Shown one piece after another: positions 1 through 6,760 of a DNA stretch of 10,269 nt; within the stretch, counting starts at the first letter, position 1; every line of letters begins with the position of its first letter. The DNA comes from Candidatus Faecalibacterium faecipullorum (GTDB lineage: Bacteria; Bacillota; Clostridia; Oscillospirales; Ruminococcaceae), in the NCBI GenBank assembly GCA_019118985.1, contig DWXX01000087.1, positions 1 to 10,269 of the forward strand, written 5' to 3'. A model generated the notes under the pieces. That model was given only the letters and a program-made list of their open reading frames with translations. It was not told the DNA's origin and searched no databases. A program made the position numbers and the translations under genes.

Positions 1-1
1 C

Positions 2-118
2 CTGACGCCCGAAACGCTCGAGCCCATCCTGGCTTTCGCCAACAAGGCCGCCAGCATCACCACCAGCCGCCGCGGGGCCATCCCCGCCATGCCGACGCTG
101 GCGGAGGTGGAAGGCTGA
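2..118 (+). CDS. PfkB-family carbohydrate kinase (fructokinase-like), C-terminal end only
   Basis: Only the last 38 codons are inside the window, ending at TGA 116-118; the 5' part lies upstream. The visible residues include FANKAASITTSRRGAIPAMP, the typical C-terminal helix and tail of bacterial fructokinases and related PfkB/ribokinase-family sugar kinases, in which an A-A-x-x-T-T-x-R-R-G-A-I-P-A-M-P stretch follows the ATP-binding region. The family phosphorylates free sugars in the cytoplasm using ATP. The catalytic GAGD motif is outside the window, so substrate (fructose or another sugar) cannot be judged. It converges on cysK across a hairpin. Confidence 0.75.
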   Translation: MTPETLEPILAFANKAASITTSRRGAIPAMPTLAEVEG

Positions 119-128
119 AATACAGACA

Positions 129-167
129 CAGCAAGGCCCGTCCGCGGGGAGCGGGCGGGCTTTGCTG
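129..167. terminator. Hairpin between convergent sugar kinase and cysK genes, probable two-way terminator
   Basis: Bases 129-145 can pair with 151-167 around a 5-nt loop, giving a 17-bp GC-rich stem with a few G-U pairs. It sits 10 bp after the kinase stop and 20 bp after the cysK stop on the opposite strand. There is no long T-run on either side, so termination efficiency is uncertain, but position and stem strength suit a shared terminator. Confidence 0.6.
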
Positions 168-187
168 CGTCTGGTTTACGGGCTGCG

Positions 188-1120
188 TTACTCGGCGAAC
201 ATCCGGGTGGACAGGTAGCGGTCGCCGGTGTCGGGCAGGAGGGTGACGATGGTCTTGCCCTTGTTTTCGGGGCGGCGGGCCAGCAGCAGGGCGGCGTGGA
301 CTGCCGCGCCGGACGAGATGCCGGCCAGCACCCCCTCCTCGCGGCCGAGGCGGCGGCCGGCGGCGTAGGCTTCCGCGTCGGCGACCGGGATGATCTCGTC
401 GCAGACGGCGGTATCCAGCACTTTGGGCACAAAGCCGGCGCCCAGGCCCTGCAGGTCGTGGCGGCCGGGGGCGCCGCCGCTCAGCACCGCCGAGGTAGCG
501 GGCTCCACCCCCACCACCCGGACAGCGGGGTTCTGCGCCTTGAGGTACCGCCCCACCCCGGTGATGGTGCCGCCGGTGCCGATGCCGGCCACAAAGATGT
601 CCACCCGGCCGTCGGTGTCCGCCCAGATCTCGGGGCCGGTGGAGGCCTCGTGGGCGGCGGGGTTGGCGGGGTTATCGAACTGCCCCGGGATGAACGAGCC
701 GGGGATCTCGGCCGCCAGGGCCTCGGCGCGGGCGATGGCGCCGCTCATTCCTTTGGCCCCCTCGGTCAGGACCAGCTCGGCCCCAAAGGCCTTCATCAGC
801 AGGCGGCGCTCAAGGCTCATGGTCTCGGGCATGACGATGATGACCCGGTAGCCCCGGGCCGCCGCCACCCCCGCCAGGCCGATGCCGGTGTTGCCCGAGG
901 TGGGCTCGATGATGACCGCGCCCGGCCCCAGCAGCCCTTTGGCCTCGGCGTCGTCCAGCATGGCCTTGGCCACCCGATCCTTGACCGAGCCGCCGGGGTT
1001 GAACATCTCCAGCTTGGCCAGGATGCGGGCCTCGAGGCCGTCGGCCGCCTCGATGTGGGTCAGCTCCAGCAGGGGGGTGCCGCCGATCAGCTGTTCGGCG
1101 GCGGTATAGATCTTGCTCAT
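188..1120 (-). CDS. cysK: Cysteine synthase A (O-acetylserine sulfhydrylase)
   Basis: A 310-residue protein of the usual CysK length. It is a PLP enzyme that makes L-cysteine from O-acetyl-L-serine and sulfide in the cytoplasm. The PLP lysine is K47 in NPGGSVKDR (residues 41-49). The substrate-binding TSGNTG loop is at 74-79. The PLP-phosphate loop GTGGT is at 181-185. The serine contacting the pyridine nitrogen lies in GISSGA near 270. The C-terminal DTGDRYLST closely follows the family's DTGERYLST. The ATG at 1118-1120 is preceded by AAGGAGG (1129-1135), which fixes the start. It is a single-gene unit divergent from an Rrf2 regulator, with its own promoter at 1156-1184. No key residue is missing. 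CysM is less likely, given the classic CysK motifs. Confidence 0.96.
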   Translation of the reverse strand: MSKIYTAAEQLIGGTPLLELTHIEAADGLEARILAKLEMFNPGGSVKDRVAKAMLDDAEAKGLLGPGAVIIEPTSGNTGIGLAGVAAARGYRVIIVMPETMSLERRLLMKAFGAELVLTEGAKGMSGAIARAEALAAEIPGSFIPGQFDNPANPAAHEASTGPEIWADTDGRVDIFVAGIGTGGTITGVGRYLKAQNPAVRVVGVEPATSAVLSGGAPGRHDLQGLGAGFVPKVLDTAVCDEIIPVADAEAYAAGRRLGREEGVLAGISSGAAVHAALLLARRPENKGKTIVTLLPDTGDRYLSTRMFAE

Positions 1121-1155
1121 GGGACAATCCTCCTTTTTACCCTCACGTTTTCTCC

Positions 1156-1184
1156 ATTCTAGCCCCGCGCGCGGGGTTTGTCAA
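1156..1184 (-). promoter_or_regulatory. cysK promoter with 14-bp palindrome in the spacer
   Basis: Read on the minus strand: TTGACA (1179-1184), 17-bp spacer, TAGAAT (1156-1161), a near-consensus vegetative promoter. Transcription would start near 1149, giving a leader of about 30 nt with AAGGAGG. The spacer contains the perfect palindrome CCCCGCGCGCGGGG (1163-1176), which sits where a repressor would compete with RNA polymerase. An operator role is inferred only. Confidence 0.8.
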
Positions 1185-1203
1185 CGAATTTTGCCCGCTG
1201 CTG

Positions 1204-1232
1204 TTGAAATGTCACCTACCCTGCCGTATAAT
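1204..1232 (+). promoter_or_regulatory. Promoter of the Rrf2-family regulator
   Basis: TTGAAA (1204-1209), 17-bp spacer, TATAAT (1227-1232). The predicted start is near 1239, about 40 nt before the ATG. The arms ACCTA (1214-1218) and TAGGT (1232-1236) form a loose inverted repeat over the -10 box and could be an autoregulatory site, though the evidence for that is weak. Confidence 0.82.
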
Positions 1233-1278
1233 AGGTTTATAAGGACGCTACGACCCTACAGACAGGAGTGGATGGACC

Positions 1279-1710
1279 ATGATCGTTTCCACCAAAGGGC
1301 GGTACGCGCTGCGGGTCATGATCGACCTGGCCGAGCGCCGGACCGACCGCTACACCCCCCTCAAGGAGATCGCCGCCCGCCAGGGCATCTCGGAAAAGTA
1401 CCTCGAAAACATCCTCAAGACCCTGGTACAGCACGGGCTGCTGCAGGGGCTGCGCGGCAAGGGCGGGGGCTACCGCCTCACCCGGCCGGCCGGGCAGTAC
1501 CGCATCTCGGACATTCTGCTGCTGACCGAGGGCAGCCTTGCCCCGGTGGCCTGTCTGGAGCCGGGGGCCGCGGCCTGCGCCCGCGCCGCCGACTGCCGCA
1601 CCTACGGGCTGTGGCGCGGCCTGGACGAGGCCATCCGCAGCTATCTGGACCGGGTCACCCTGGCCGACCTGGCCCGCCCCGATCAGGCCGGGGACAGCTA
1701 TGTCATCTGA
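1279..1710 (+). CDS. Rrf2-family transcriptional regulator with three cysteines (IscR/CymR-like)
   Basis: This 143-residue protein has normal Rrf2 length. The N-terminus MIVSTKGRYALRVMIDLAE and the winged helix with ISEKYLENILKTL (38-50) and a G-rich wing RGKGGGYRLTRP (59-70) are diagnostic of the family, which includes IscR (Fe-S sensing), NsrR and CymR (cysteine metabolism repressor of Bacillus). Three cysteines, C92, C100 and C106 (C-x7-C-x5-C), lie where IscR carries its cluster ligands (C92/C98/C104), followed by the conserved W112 region. CymR of B. subtilis lacks them, so this protein may bind an Fe-S cluster or sense redox state. The ATG follows AGGAG (1264-1268). It is divergent from cysK, which suggests control of cysteine synthesis, with itself as second target. 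Exact ortholog identity is unresolved. Confidence 0.9.
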   Translation: MIVSTKGRYALRVMIDLAERRTDRYTPLKEIAARQGISEKYLENILKTLVQHGLLQGLRGKGGGYRLTRPAGQYRISDILLLTEGSLAPVACLEPGAAACARAADCRTYGLWRGLDEAIRSYLDRVTLADLARPDQAGDSYVI

Positions 1711-1723
1711 ACCCTGCCCCACG

Positions 1724-1775
1724 AAAAAGCCCTGCCTCCCCGCATGCAGACGCAGCGGGAGGGCAGGGCGTTTTT
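1724..1775. terminator. Bidirectional intrinsic terminator
   Basis: A 15-bp GC-rich stem (1729-1743 with 1755-1769, one mismatch) is flanked by AAAAA (1724-1728) and TTTTT (1771-1775), so it reads as an intrinsic terminator on both strands. It serves the Rrf2 gene (stop at 1710) and the convergent symporter gene (stop at 1791). Confidence 0.88.
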
Positions 1776-1790
1776 GCTTGCAGGCGGGCC

Positions 1791-3215
1791 TTACCGGCGG
1801 GCGGCGTCGGCGGCGCGGGCTTCGGCCTCCTGCCGGGCCTGCTCGGCCTCGGCCTTGCCGCCCCGGGCCAGGCGGGCCACCACACCGGACAGCGCCAGCA
1901 CGCCCAGCAGGTTGGGGATGACCATCAGGCCGTTGAACATATCCGACATGTTCCAGACCAGGTCCACCTTCTGCACCGAGCCGATGATGATGCAGACCAC
2001 CACGATGACGGCGTAGGGCCGCACCGCTTTGGGCCCCAGCAGGGCCTTGACGTTGGTCTCGCCGAAGAAGTACCAGCCGATGATGGTGGAGAAGGCGAAG
2101 AACAGCATGCAGACCGCCACAAAGGCGTTGCCCAGCGGGCCGAAGGCCTGGTTGAAGGCCGCCTGCGCCAGGGCGGTGCCGGTCAGGCCGCCCTCCTGCA
2201 GGGGGGCCAGCAGGCCCGAGCTGAGCACCACCAGCGCGGTCATGGTCAGGACGATGAAGGTGTCGATAAAGACGCCGATCATGGCGGCCAGGCCCTGGTC
2301 CTGGGGCTTGTCCACCCGGGCGAGGGCGTGGGCGTGGGGGGTCGAGCCCATGCCCGCCTCGTTGGAGAACAGGCCGCGGGCCACGCCGTACCGCATGGCC
2401 TCCTTGACGCCGAGGCCGGCCACCCCGCCGAAGACAGCCTGCGGGTCAAAGGCGCAGACAAAGATGGAGCGGATGGCCCCGGGCAGGGCCGCCCGGTTGA
2501 TGAAGAGGACCACCAGGCCCCCCAGGATGTACAGCCCCGCCATGACCGGGACCATCTTCTCGGTGACCGAAGCCAGACGCTTGACCCCGCCCAGGAAGAT
2601 GAAGGCCGCGATGGCCGCCGCCAGCAGGCCCATCACCAGGCGGGGCACCCCGAAGGCGTTGTAGAACGCCTCGCCGATGGAGTTGGACTGGACCATGTTG
2701 CCCATGAAGCCCAGCGCCAGGATGATGGCCACCGAGAAAAAGAGGGCCAGCCCCCGGCCCAGCGCGCCCTTATAGGCGGCGCGGATGTAGTAGATGGGGC
2801 CGCCGGTGGTCTGGCCGTCGGCGCCCTTGGTGCGGTAGAGCTGGGCCAGCACCGCCTCGGCGTAGATGGTGGCCATCCCGAAGAAGGCCGACACCCACAT
2901 CCAGAAGATGGCCCCCGGCCCGCCCGAGTACAGCGCGGTGGCGCAGCCGGTGATGTTGCCGGTGCCGACCTGCGCCGCAATGGCGGTGGTCAGCGCCTGG
3001 AAGGAGCTCATGCCGTGCTTGCCGGCCTTCTCGCCGTTGAGCGAAAAGCCGCCGAATACCTGGCGCATCCCGGCCGCAAAGCCACGCACCTGGACGAACC
3101 GGGTGCGGATGGTAAAGTAGATGCCGGTGCCGAGCAACAGGAAGAGCAGCAGCAGCTGTTTGTTCCACAGCACGTCGTTCACCGCATTGACGATGGCGTT
3201 CAGCGTTTGTTCCAT
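1791..3215 (-). CDS. AGCS-family alanine/glycine:cation symporter
   Basis: An integral membrane secondary transporter of about 474 residues, normal for the family. It takes up alanine or glycine with Na+ or H+. The AGCS signatures are clear: AAQVGTGNITG near residues 80-91, then SGGPGAIFWMWVSAFFGM, and SNEAGMGSTPHAHA near 284-297. About ten hydrophobic segments are spread along the protein, and the C-terminus is a charged, Ala/Glu/Arg-rich cytoplasmic tail. I chose the ATG at 3213-3215 because GAGGG lies just upstream and the protein then begins MEQTLNAIVNAVND as in relatives; a further ATG at 3270-3272 has no ribosome binding site and overlaps the promoter. It is monocistronic. Alanine versus glycine preference cannot be read from the sequence. 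Confidence 0.93.
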   Translation of the reverse strand: MEQTLNAIVNAVNDVLWNKQLLLLFLLLGTGIYFTIRTRFVQVRGFAAGMRQVFGGFSLNGEKAGKHGMSSFQALTTAIAAQVGTGNITGCATALYSGGPGAIFWMWVSAFFGMATIYAEAVLAQLYRTKGADGQTTGGPIYYIRAAYKGALGRGLALFFSVAIILALGFMGNMVQSNSIGEAFYNAFGVPRLVMGLLAAAIAAFIFLGGVKRLASVTEKMVPVMAGLYILGGLVVLFINRAALPGAIRSIFVCAFDPQAVFGGVAGLGVKEAMRYGVARGLFSNEAGMGSTPHAHALARVDKPQDQGLAAMIGVFIDTFIVLTMTALVVLSSGLLAPLQEGGLTGTALAQAAFNQAFGPLGNAFVAVCMLFFAFSTIIGWYFFGETNVKALLGPKAVRPYAVIVVVCIIIGSVQKVDLVWNMSDMFNGLMVIPNLLGVLALSGVVARLARGGKAEAEQARQEAEARAADAARR

Positions 3216-3262
3216 TGTGATTCCCTCTCTTGTTCCAAAGTTCCAACCGGATTCCAGGAGGT

Positions 3263-3291
3263 ATGTTATCACATCCGCGCACAGTTGTCAA
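3263..3291 (-). promoter_or_regulatory. Promoter of the AGCS symporter gene
   Basis: On the minus strand: TTGACA (3286-3291), 17-bp spacer, TAACAT (3263-3268). The predicted start is near 3256, leaving a ~40-nt leader. The leader carries two tandem copies of the heptamer GTTCCAA (as read on +) near 3231-3246. No glycine riboswitch or T-box features are visible. Confidence 0.72.
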
Positions 3292-3330
3292 CTCCACAGG
3301 GACAGACAGGCCGGGCAAACGGAAAGTCCC

Positions 3331-3445
3331 TGCCTGTTCTGCATGGTCTGCATGGTTTTTGAAGGCTGCATGGTCTGCCTGTTTGGGGCCGTTTTAGGCA
3401 GAACATGGGGGGTGTAAAAAACCATGAAAAGTATGCAAAGTATGC
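3331..3445 (+). repeat. Left arm of a ~115-bp inverted repeat
   Basis: This segment recurs in inverted orientation at about 3893-4015. Bases 3341-3396 match 4005-3950 at all 56 positions; beyond that, isolated substitutions and one or two indels interrupt an otherwise continuous match. The repeat itself contains three copies of a TGCATGGT-type unit and a GTATG-rich end. It carries no recognisable gene. The arms bracket phage debris and a MITE-like element. Confidence 0.9.
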
Positions 3446-3478
3446 CGGACAGGGCTTGTCAAGAGGGAGTTTTCCGCA

Positions 3479-3658
3479 GGATGCGTCAGACGGCACCAGG
3501 CTGTACAGGCTGGATTCGTTGATGATGGTGGGATGCTGCTCCCGACCGATGGGGTCGCGAATCGTTACCCCATCGCCCTGCATCTTATCTTCCGGGTCAA
3601 CGTGTCGGTCGAGTGCGTCGCGGGTATTGGTGTACCCCAGCGGTGCTGCCGGGTACGT
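3479..3658 (-). pseudogene. Remnant of a phage antirepressor, BRO-N domain
   Basis: The minus-strand translation contains LGYTNTRDALDRHV, DPEDK, then GVTIRDP and TIINESSLYSLV. These match the core of the BRO-N domain of phage antirepressors, whose usual pattern is LGYxNxxDALxRHVDxEDK followed by xxxINESGLYxLI. About 60 residues are left. The N-terminal part is missing: homology fades at 3658, the base next to the MITE-like element's C-run, as if that element cut the gene. After YSLV the normal continuation (SSKLPxAKxFKRW) is absent and the C-terminal domain is gone. No start codon or ribosome binding site is associated. It is best read as a decayed prophage fragment. Confidence 0.72.
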
Positions 3659-3860
3659 CCCCCTCAGACGCGGCCTTTGGCCGCGCCAGCTCCCCCGCAC
3701 GCGTGAGAGCCTATAAGGAATGGATTAAAATGGGTACTCCTGTACCTGACTCTATATAACAATCACGCGCACGCGCCTTGAACCGAAGGCATCTAAATCC
3801 CTACATCTTAGCCTCCCACGCGTGCGGGGGAGGTGCCGAACGAAGTGAGGCGAAGGGGGC
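3659..3860. mobile_element. MITE-like non-coding element with terminal inverted repeats
   Basis: About 200 bp bounded by CCCCCT at 3659-3664 and its inverted counterpart ending near 3860. The sub-terminal 16-mer CTCCCCCGCACGCGTG (3690-3705) is repeated exactly, inverted, at 3817-3832. Each end carries a short hairpin (left: GCGGC CTTTG GCCGC). The interior is AT-richer than the surroundings and codes for nothing. The ends resemble the abundant CTCCCCC/GGGGGAG intergenic repeats seen in Ruminococcaceae genomes (recalled from general knowledge, not searched). An 8-base inverted match GCTGCCGG/CCGGCAGC lies just outside (3645-3652, 3868-3875), so the true ends may be further out. No target duplication is evident. 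Confidence 0.6.
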
Positions 3861-3892
3861 CTGACCGCCGGCAGCGCGTGCAGAGGTAAGTT

Positions 3893-4015
3893 GCATACTC
3901 TGCATGGTTTCCATACTTTTCATGTTTTTTTAATCCCCCATGTTCTGTCTAAAACGGCCCCAAACAGGCAGACCATGCAGCCTTCAAAAACCATGCAGAC
4001 CATGCCAAACAGGCA
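3893..4015 (-). repeat. Right arm of the ~115-bp inverted repeat
   Basis: Inverted counterpart of 3331-3445. The core 3950-4005 is a perfect match to 3396-3341. The inner end differs by a few substitutions and an insertion of about 10 bp. It starts directly after the A-run of the terminator at 4018-4062 (immediately downstream of it when read on the minus strand). Confidence 0.9.
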
Positions 4016-4017
4016 GC

Positions 4018-4062
4018 AAAAAAAGACAGCGCCGTGAAAAAGGAAAAGAGCCGGCGCTGTCT
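4018..4062 (-). terminator. Strong intrinsic terminator, minus strand
   Basis: A perfect 11-bp stem (4052-4062 with 4024-4034) with a 17-nt loop is followed on the minus strand by seven T residues. It lies about 260 bp beyond the methionine synthase stop, so it either ends a long 3' untranslated region or a separate RNA encoded at 4024-4262. Confidence 0.85.
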
Positions 4063-4262
4063 GGTATGTGAACTCCGCTGTGGGCGGAGGGTGTTGGTAG
4101 TCTGTCCGCCGCCCGGCGGTTGCCTGGCATGGGCGGGGGAACAGTAGGATGTCGGAGCCGCCGCCTGTGGCCCGTCGGGGCGCTGCGGCGGGGGATGCTG
4201 CGGGAGCTGCCTGCAAAGCAGTTCGCTGTGTGAGGAGGTATCTGTTCTCCTCCCCGACTGCA
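4024..4262 (-). ncRNA. Candidate structured non-coding RNA (unrecognised)
   Basis: This gene-free stretch lies between the methionine synthase stop and the terminator. On the minus strand a possible -10 TATACT (4268-4273) is followed at once by a folded domain: a 7-bp closing helix GTCGGGG/CCCCGAC (4252-4258 with 4174-4180) enclosing an AGGAG/CTCCT hairpin and a CTGC-TTT-GCAG hairpin. Further on come a GC-rich hairpin, CTCCGC-CCACA-GCGGAG (4073-4089) and the terminator. No -35 box is visible, and I do not recognise 6S RNA, SRP RNA, RNase P, a T-box or a riboswitch. It could equally be the 3' untranslated region of metH. Confidence 0.3.
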
Positions 4263-4324
4263 CTTATAGTATACAGCCAATTTGTGGCAGCTTTTTGTGG
4301 ACTTTTTGAACAGTTTGCAAACAG

Positions 4325-6760
4325 TCACGCCACCCCGTAGAAGGCTTTGGCGATGTCGGCCGAGCGCTTGGCGTCCTTTGCGTACCAGTCCGCGCCGATC
4401 TCGAGGGCGTAGCTCTCGGTCAGCACCGCGCCCCCCACCATGACCTTGCAGTCCAGCTTCGCCCTTCGCAGGGCGGCGATGGTGTCGGCCATGCTCTTGA
4501 GGGTGGTGGTCATCAGGGCGGACAGGCCGACCAGCCGCGCGCCGCTTGCCCGCACCGCCTCCACCACCCGTTCGGGCGGCACGTCCCGGCCCAGGTCGAT
4601 CACCTCAAAGCCGTAGTTCTCCAGAATGACCCGGACGATGTTCTTGCCGATGTCGTGGACGTCCCCCTTGACGGTGGCGAGGACGATCTTGCCCTTGCTT
4701 GCGCCCCGCGCGCCGTTTTGGGCCACCGCGGCCTTGATCTCCTCAAAGGCGGCCTGGGCGGCGCTGGCCGACTGCAGCAGCTGCGGCAGGAAGAGGGTCC
4801 CCTTCTCGTACCCCGCGCCCACCGCGTCGAGGGCCGGGATGAGGGCGCCGTCCACCAGGTCCAGCGGGTCGCGGCCGGCCAGCAGGGCGCGGGTCCGGGC
4901 GGCGGCCTGGCCCTTCAGGCCCTGCTCCACCGCCTGTATCAGCGGCGCGTAGGGGCCGGCGTCAGGCTGGGCCGGCGTTTCACCGGCCGGGGCGTCAGGC
5001 CGGGCGGCGGGCTGGGCGTCCGTTTGGGCGGCGGGCAGGGTGCGGCCGGCGTACCGGGCGATGTACTGCCTGCTCTGCGCGTCGCGGCCCGACAGCACAT
5101 TGTATGCGTAGACCGCCCCCATCATCTCCTCGCTGGCGGGGTTCATGATGGCCAGATCCAGCCCGGCGTACATGGCCATGGTCAGGAAGGCGGCGTTCAG
5201 GCAGGGGCGGCAGGGCAGCCCGAAGCTGATGTTGGACACCCCCAGCACCGTCCGCACCCCCAGCTGCTCCTTGCAGGCGCGCAGGGCGTCGAGGGTGGTC
5301 ATGGCGTCCTCCTGCTGGGCGCTGGCGGTCAGGGTCAGGCAGTCGATGTAGATGTCCTCGGGCGGGATGCCGGCGGCGAGGGCCTCGTCCCGGATGTGGG
5401 CGGCGATGGCCACCCGCTGCGCCGCCGTCTTGGGGATGCCCTGCTCGTCGAGGGTCAGGCCCACCACCGCCGCGCCGTACTTTTTGCACAGGGGCAGCAG
5501 GCTGTCCAGCACCGCCTGCTCGCCGTTGACCGAGTTGACGATGGGCTTGCCGTTGTAGGCCCGCAGCCCCCGCTCGAGGGCGGCGGGGTTGGACGAATCC
5601 AGCTGCAGCGGCAGGGAGACGACGCTCTGCAGCGCCTTGACCACCCGCTCCATGACGGCGGGCTCGTCCACGCCGGGCACGCCGACGTTGACGTCCAGCA
5701 CGGCGGCGCCGCTCTCGGCCTGGCTGATGCCCTGCGCGAGGATGTAGTCGACGTCCCCCTCCCGGATGGCCTGCTGGAACCGCTTTTTGCCGGTGGGGTT
5801 GATCCGCTCCCCCACCACCGTGATGCCGTCCACCGTCACGCACTGCACCGGGGTGCAGAGGACCGAGGGCATGGGGTGGGCCGCCCGCCCCGCCGCGCAC
5901 CCGTCAAAGACGCTGTGCAGCGCCCGGATGAAGGCGGGGGTGGTGCCGCAGCAGCCCCCCGCCGCGAACAGCCCGAGGGCGCGGTAGGGCTTCATCTGCA
6001 TGGCGAACAGCTGCGAGGTGATGTCGTAGCCGCTGCCGTCGGCCCGGGGCAGCCCGGCGTTGGGCTTGATAAAGACAGGGTAGCCCCCCGGCACCGCCCC
6101 GCAGAGGGCCTGCGCCATGGGGTAGATCTCTTTGGGGCCGAGGCTGCAGTTGATCCCCACCGCGTCCGCCCCGAGGCCCCGCGCCACCGCGGCGAAGCTC
6201 TCGACGGTGCAGCCGGTGAAGGTACGCCCCCCCGCCTCGAAGCTCATGCTCGCCATCACCGGCAGGCCGCAGTTCTCCTTGCAGGCCAGCAGGGCGGCTT
6301 TCAGCTCGTACAGGTCGGTGAAGGTCTCGCAGAGGACAAGGTCCGCCCCGGCCTGTGCCCCGGCCCGGATGATCTCGGCAAAGGCAGCCACCGCCTCTTC
6401 AAAGGGGAGGGTGCCGGCCGGCTCCAGCAGCTCGCCCAGGGGGCCGACGTCCAGCGCCACCAGGGCCTCATAGGGGGCGGCGGCCCGGCGGGCGCAGCCG
6501 ATGCCGGCGGCCACCACCTGCCCCACCGTATAGCCGGTGCCGGCCAGCTTGTGGGCCGACGCGCCGAAGGTATTCGCGCAGAGGATGCGGCTGCCCGCCG
6601 CAGCGTACTGCGCGTGGATGGATTCGATCAGGGCGGGGTCTTCCAGGTTCAGCGCCTCGGGCTTTGCCCCAAGGGGCAGCCCCGCCGCCTGCAGCATGGT
6701 GCCCATCGCGCCGTCCAGCAGGACGGTCTCGCGGGTATGGAGGAGTTGTTCAGCTCTCAC
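4325..6760 (-). CDS. metH: Cobalamin-dependent methionine synthase lacking the activation domain
   Basis: Transfers the methyl group of 5-methyltetrahydrofolate to homocysteine through cob(I)alamin, in the cytoplasm. The homocysteine domain spans about 1-290, with zinc ligands C205 (GINCSLGP) and C270-C271 (GGCCGTTP). The pterin-binding domain runs about 313-570 (VVGERINPTGKKRF at 315-328). An Ala/Pro/Asp-rich linker at about 575-603 leads to the four-helix cap and the cobalamin domain, with axial ligand H702 in GDVHDIGK (699-706). The protein stops at 811; E. coli MetH is 1,227 residues and ends in an AdoMet-binding activation domain. That domain is encoded by the gene just upstream, which overlaps this one by 11 nt. 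The start is a GTG (6758-6760), so translation is probably coupled. Confidence 0.94.
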   Translation of the reverse strand: MRAEQLLHTRETVLLDGAMGTMLQAAGLPLGAKPEALNLEDPALIESIHAQYAAAGSRILCANTFGASAHKLAGTGYTVGQVVAAGIGCARRAAAPYEALVALDVGPLGELLEPAGTLPFEEAVAAFAEIIRAGAQAGADLVLCETFTDLYELKAALLACKENCGLPVMASMSFEAGGRTFTGCTVESFAAVARGLGADAVGINCSLGPKEIYPMAQALCGAVPGGYPVFIKPNAGLPRADGSGYDITSQLFAMQMKPYRALGLFAAGGCCGTTPAFIRALHSVFDGCAAGRAAHPMPSVLCTPVQCVTVDGITVVGERINPTGKKRFQQAIREGDVDYILAQGISQAESGAAVLDVNVGVPGVDEPAVMERVVKALQSVVSLPLQLDSSNPAALERGLRAYNGKPIVNSVNGEQAVLDSLLPLCKKYGAAVVGLTLDEQGIPKTAAQRVAIAAHIRDEALAAGIPPEDIYIDCLTLTASAQQEDAMTTLDALRACKEQLGVRTVLGVSNISFGLPCRPCLNAAFLTMAMYAGLDLAIMNPASEEMMGAVYAYNVLSGRDAQSRQYIARYAGRTLPAAQTDAQPAARPDAPAGETPAQPDAGPYAPLIQAVEQGLKGQAAARTRALLAGRDPLDLVDGALIPALDAVGAGYEKGTLFLPQLLQSASAAQAAFEEIKAAVAQNGARGASKGKIVLATVKGDVHDIGKNIVRVILENYGFEVIDLGRDVPPERVVEAVRASGARLVGLSALMTTTLKSMADTIAALRRAKLDCKVMVGGAVLTESYALEIGADWYAKDAKRSADIAKAFYGVA

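Noticed and set aside
296..1162. Long open frames on + opposite cysK, and similar long frames opposite the symporter and metH
   Set aside because: They are antisense shadows of high-GC genes: His/Gly/Arg-rich composition, no family motifs, no ribosome binding sites, while the opposite strand has full catalytic motifs.
3216..3272. Upstream ATG (3270-3272) adding 19 residues to the AGCS symporter
   Set aside because: No ribosome binding site; it overlaps the -10 box of the gene's own promoter, and the extension lacks membrane-protein character.
3343..3421. Short frame beginning MVCMVFEGCMVC in both inverted-repeat arms
   Set aside because: No ribosome binding site, composition follows the TGCATGGT repeats, and the frame ends differently in the two arms because of an indel; treated as repeat DNA, not a peptide gene.
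4018..4262. 6S, SRP or RNase P RNA
   Set aside because: None of the conserved strings I know for these RNAs is present; kept only as an unclassified candidate.
3273..4324. CRISPR array in the repeat-rich gap
   Set aside because: The repeats are two inverted arms with internal short units; there are no regularly spaced identical direct repeats with unique spacers and no cas genes.
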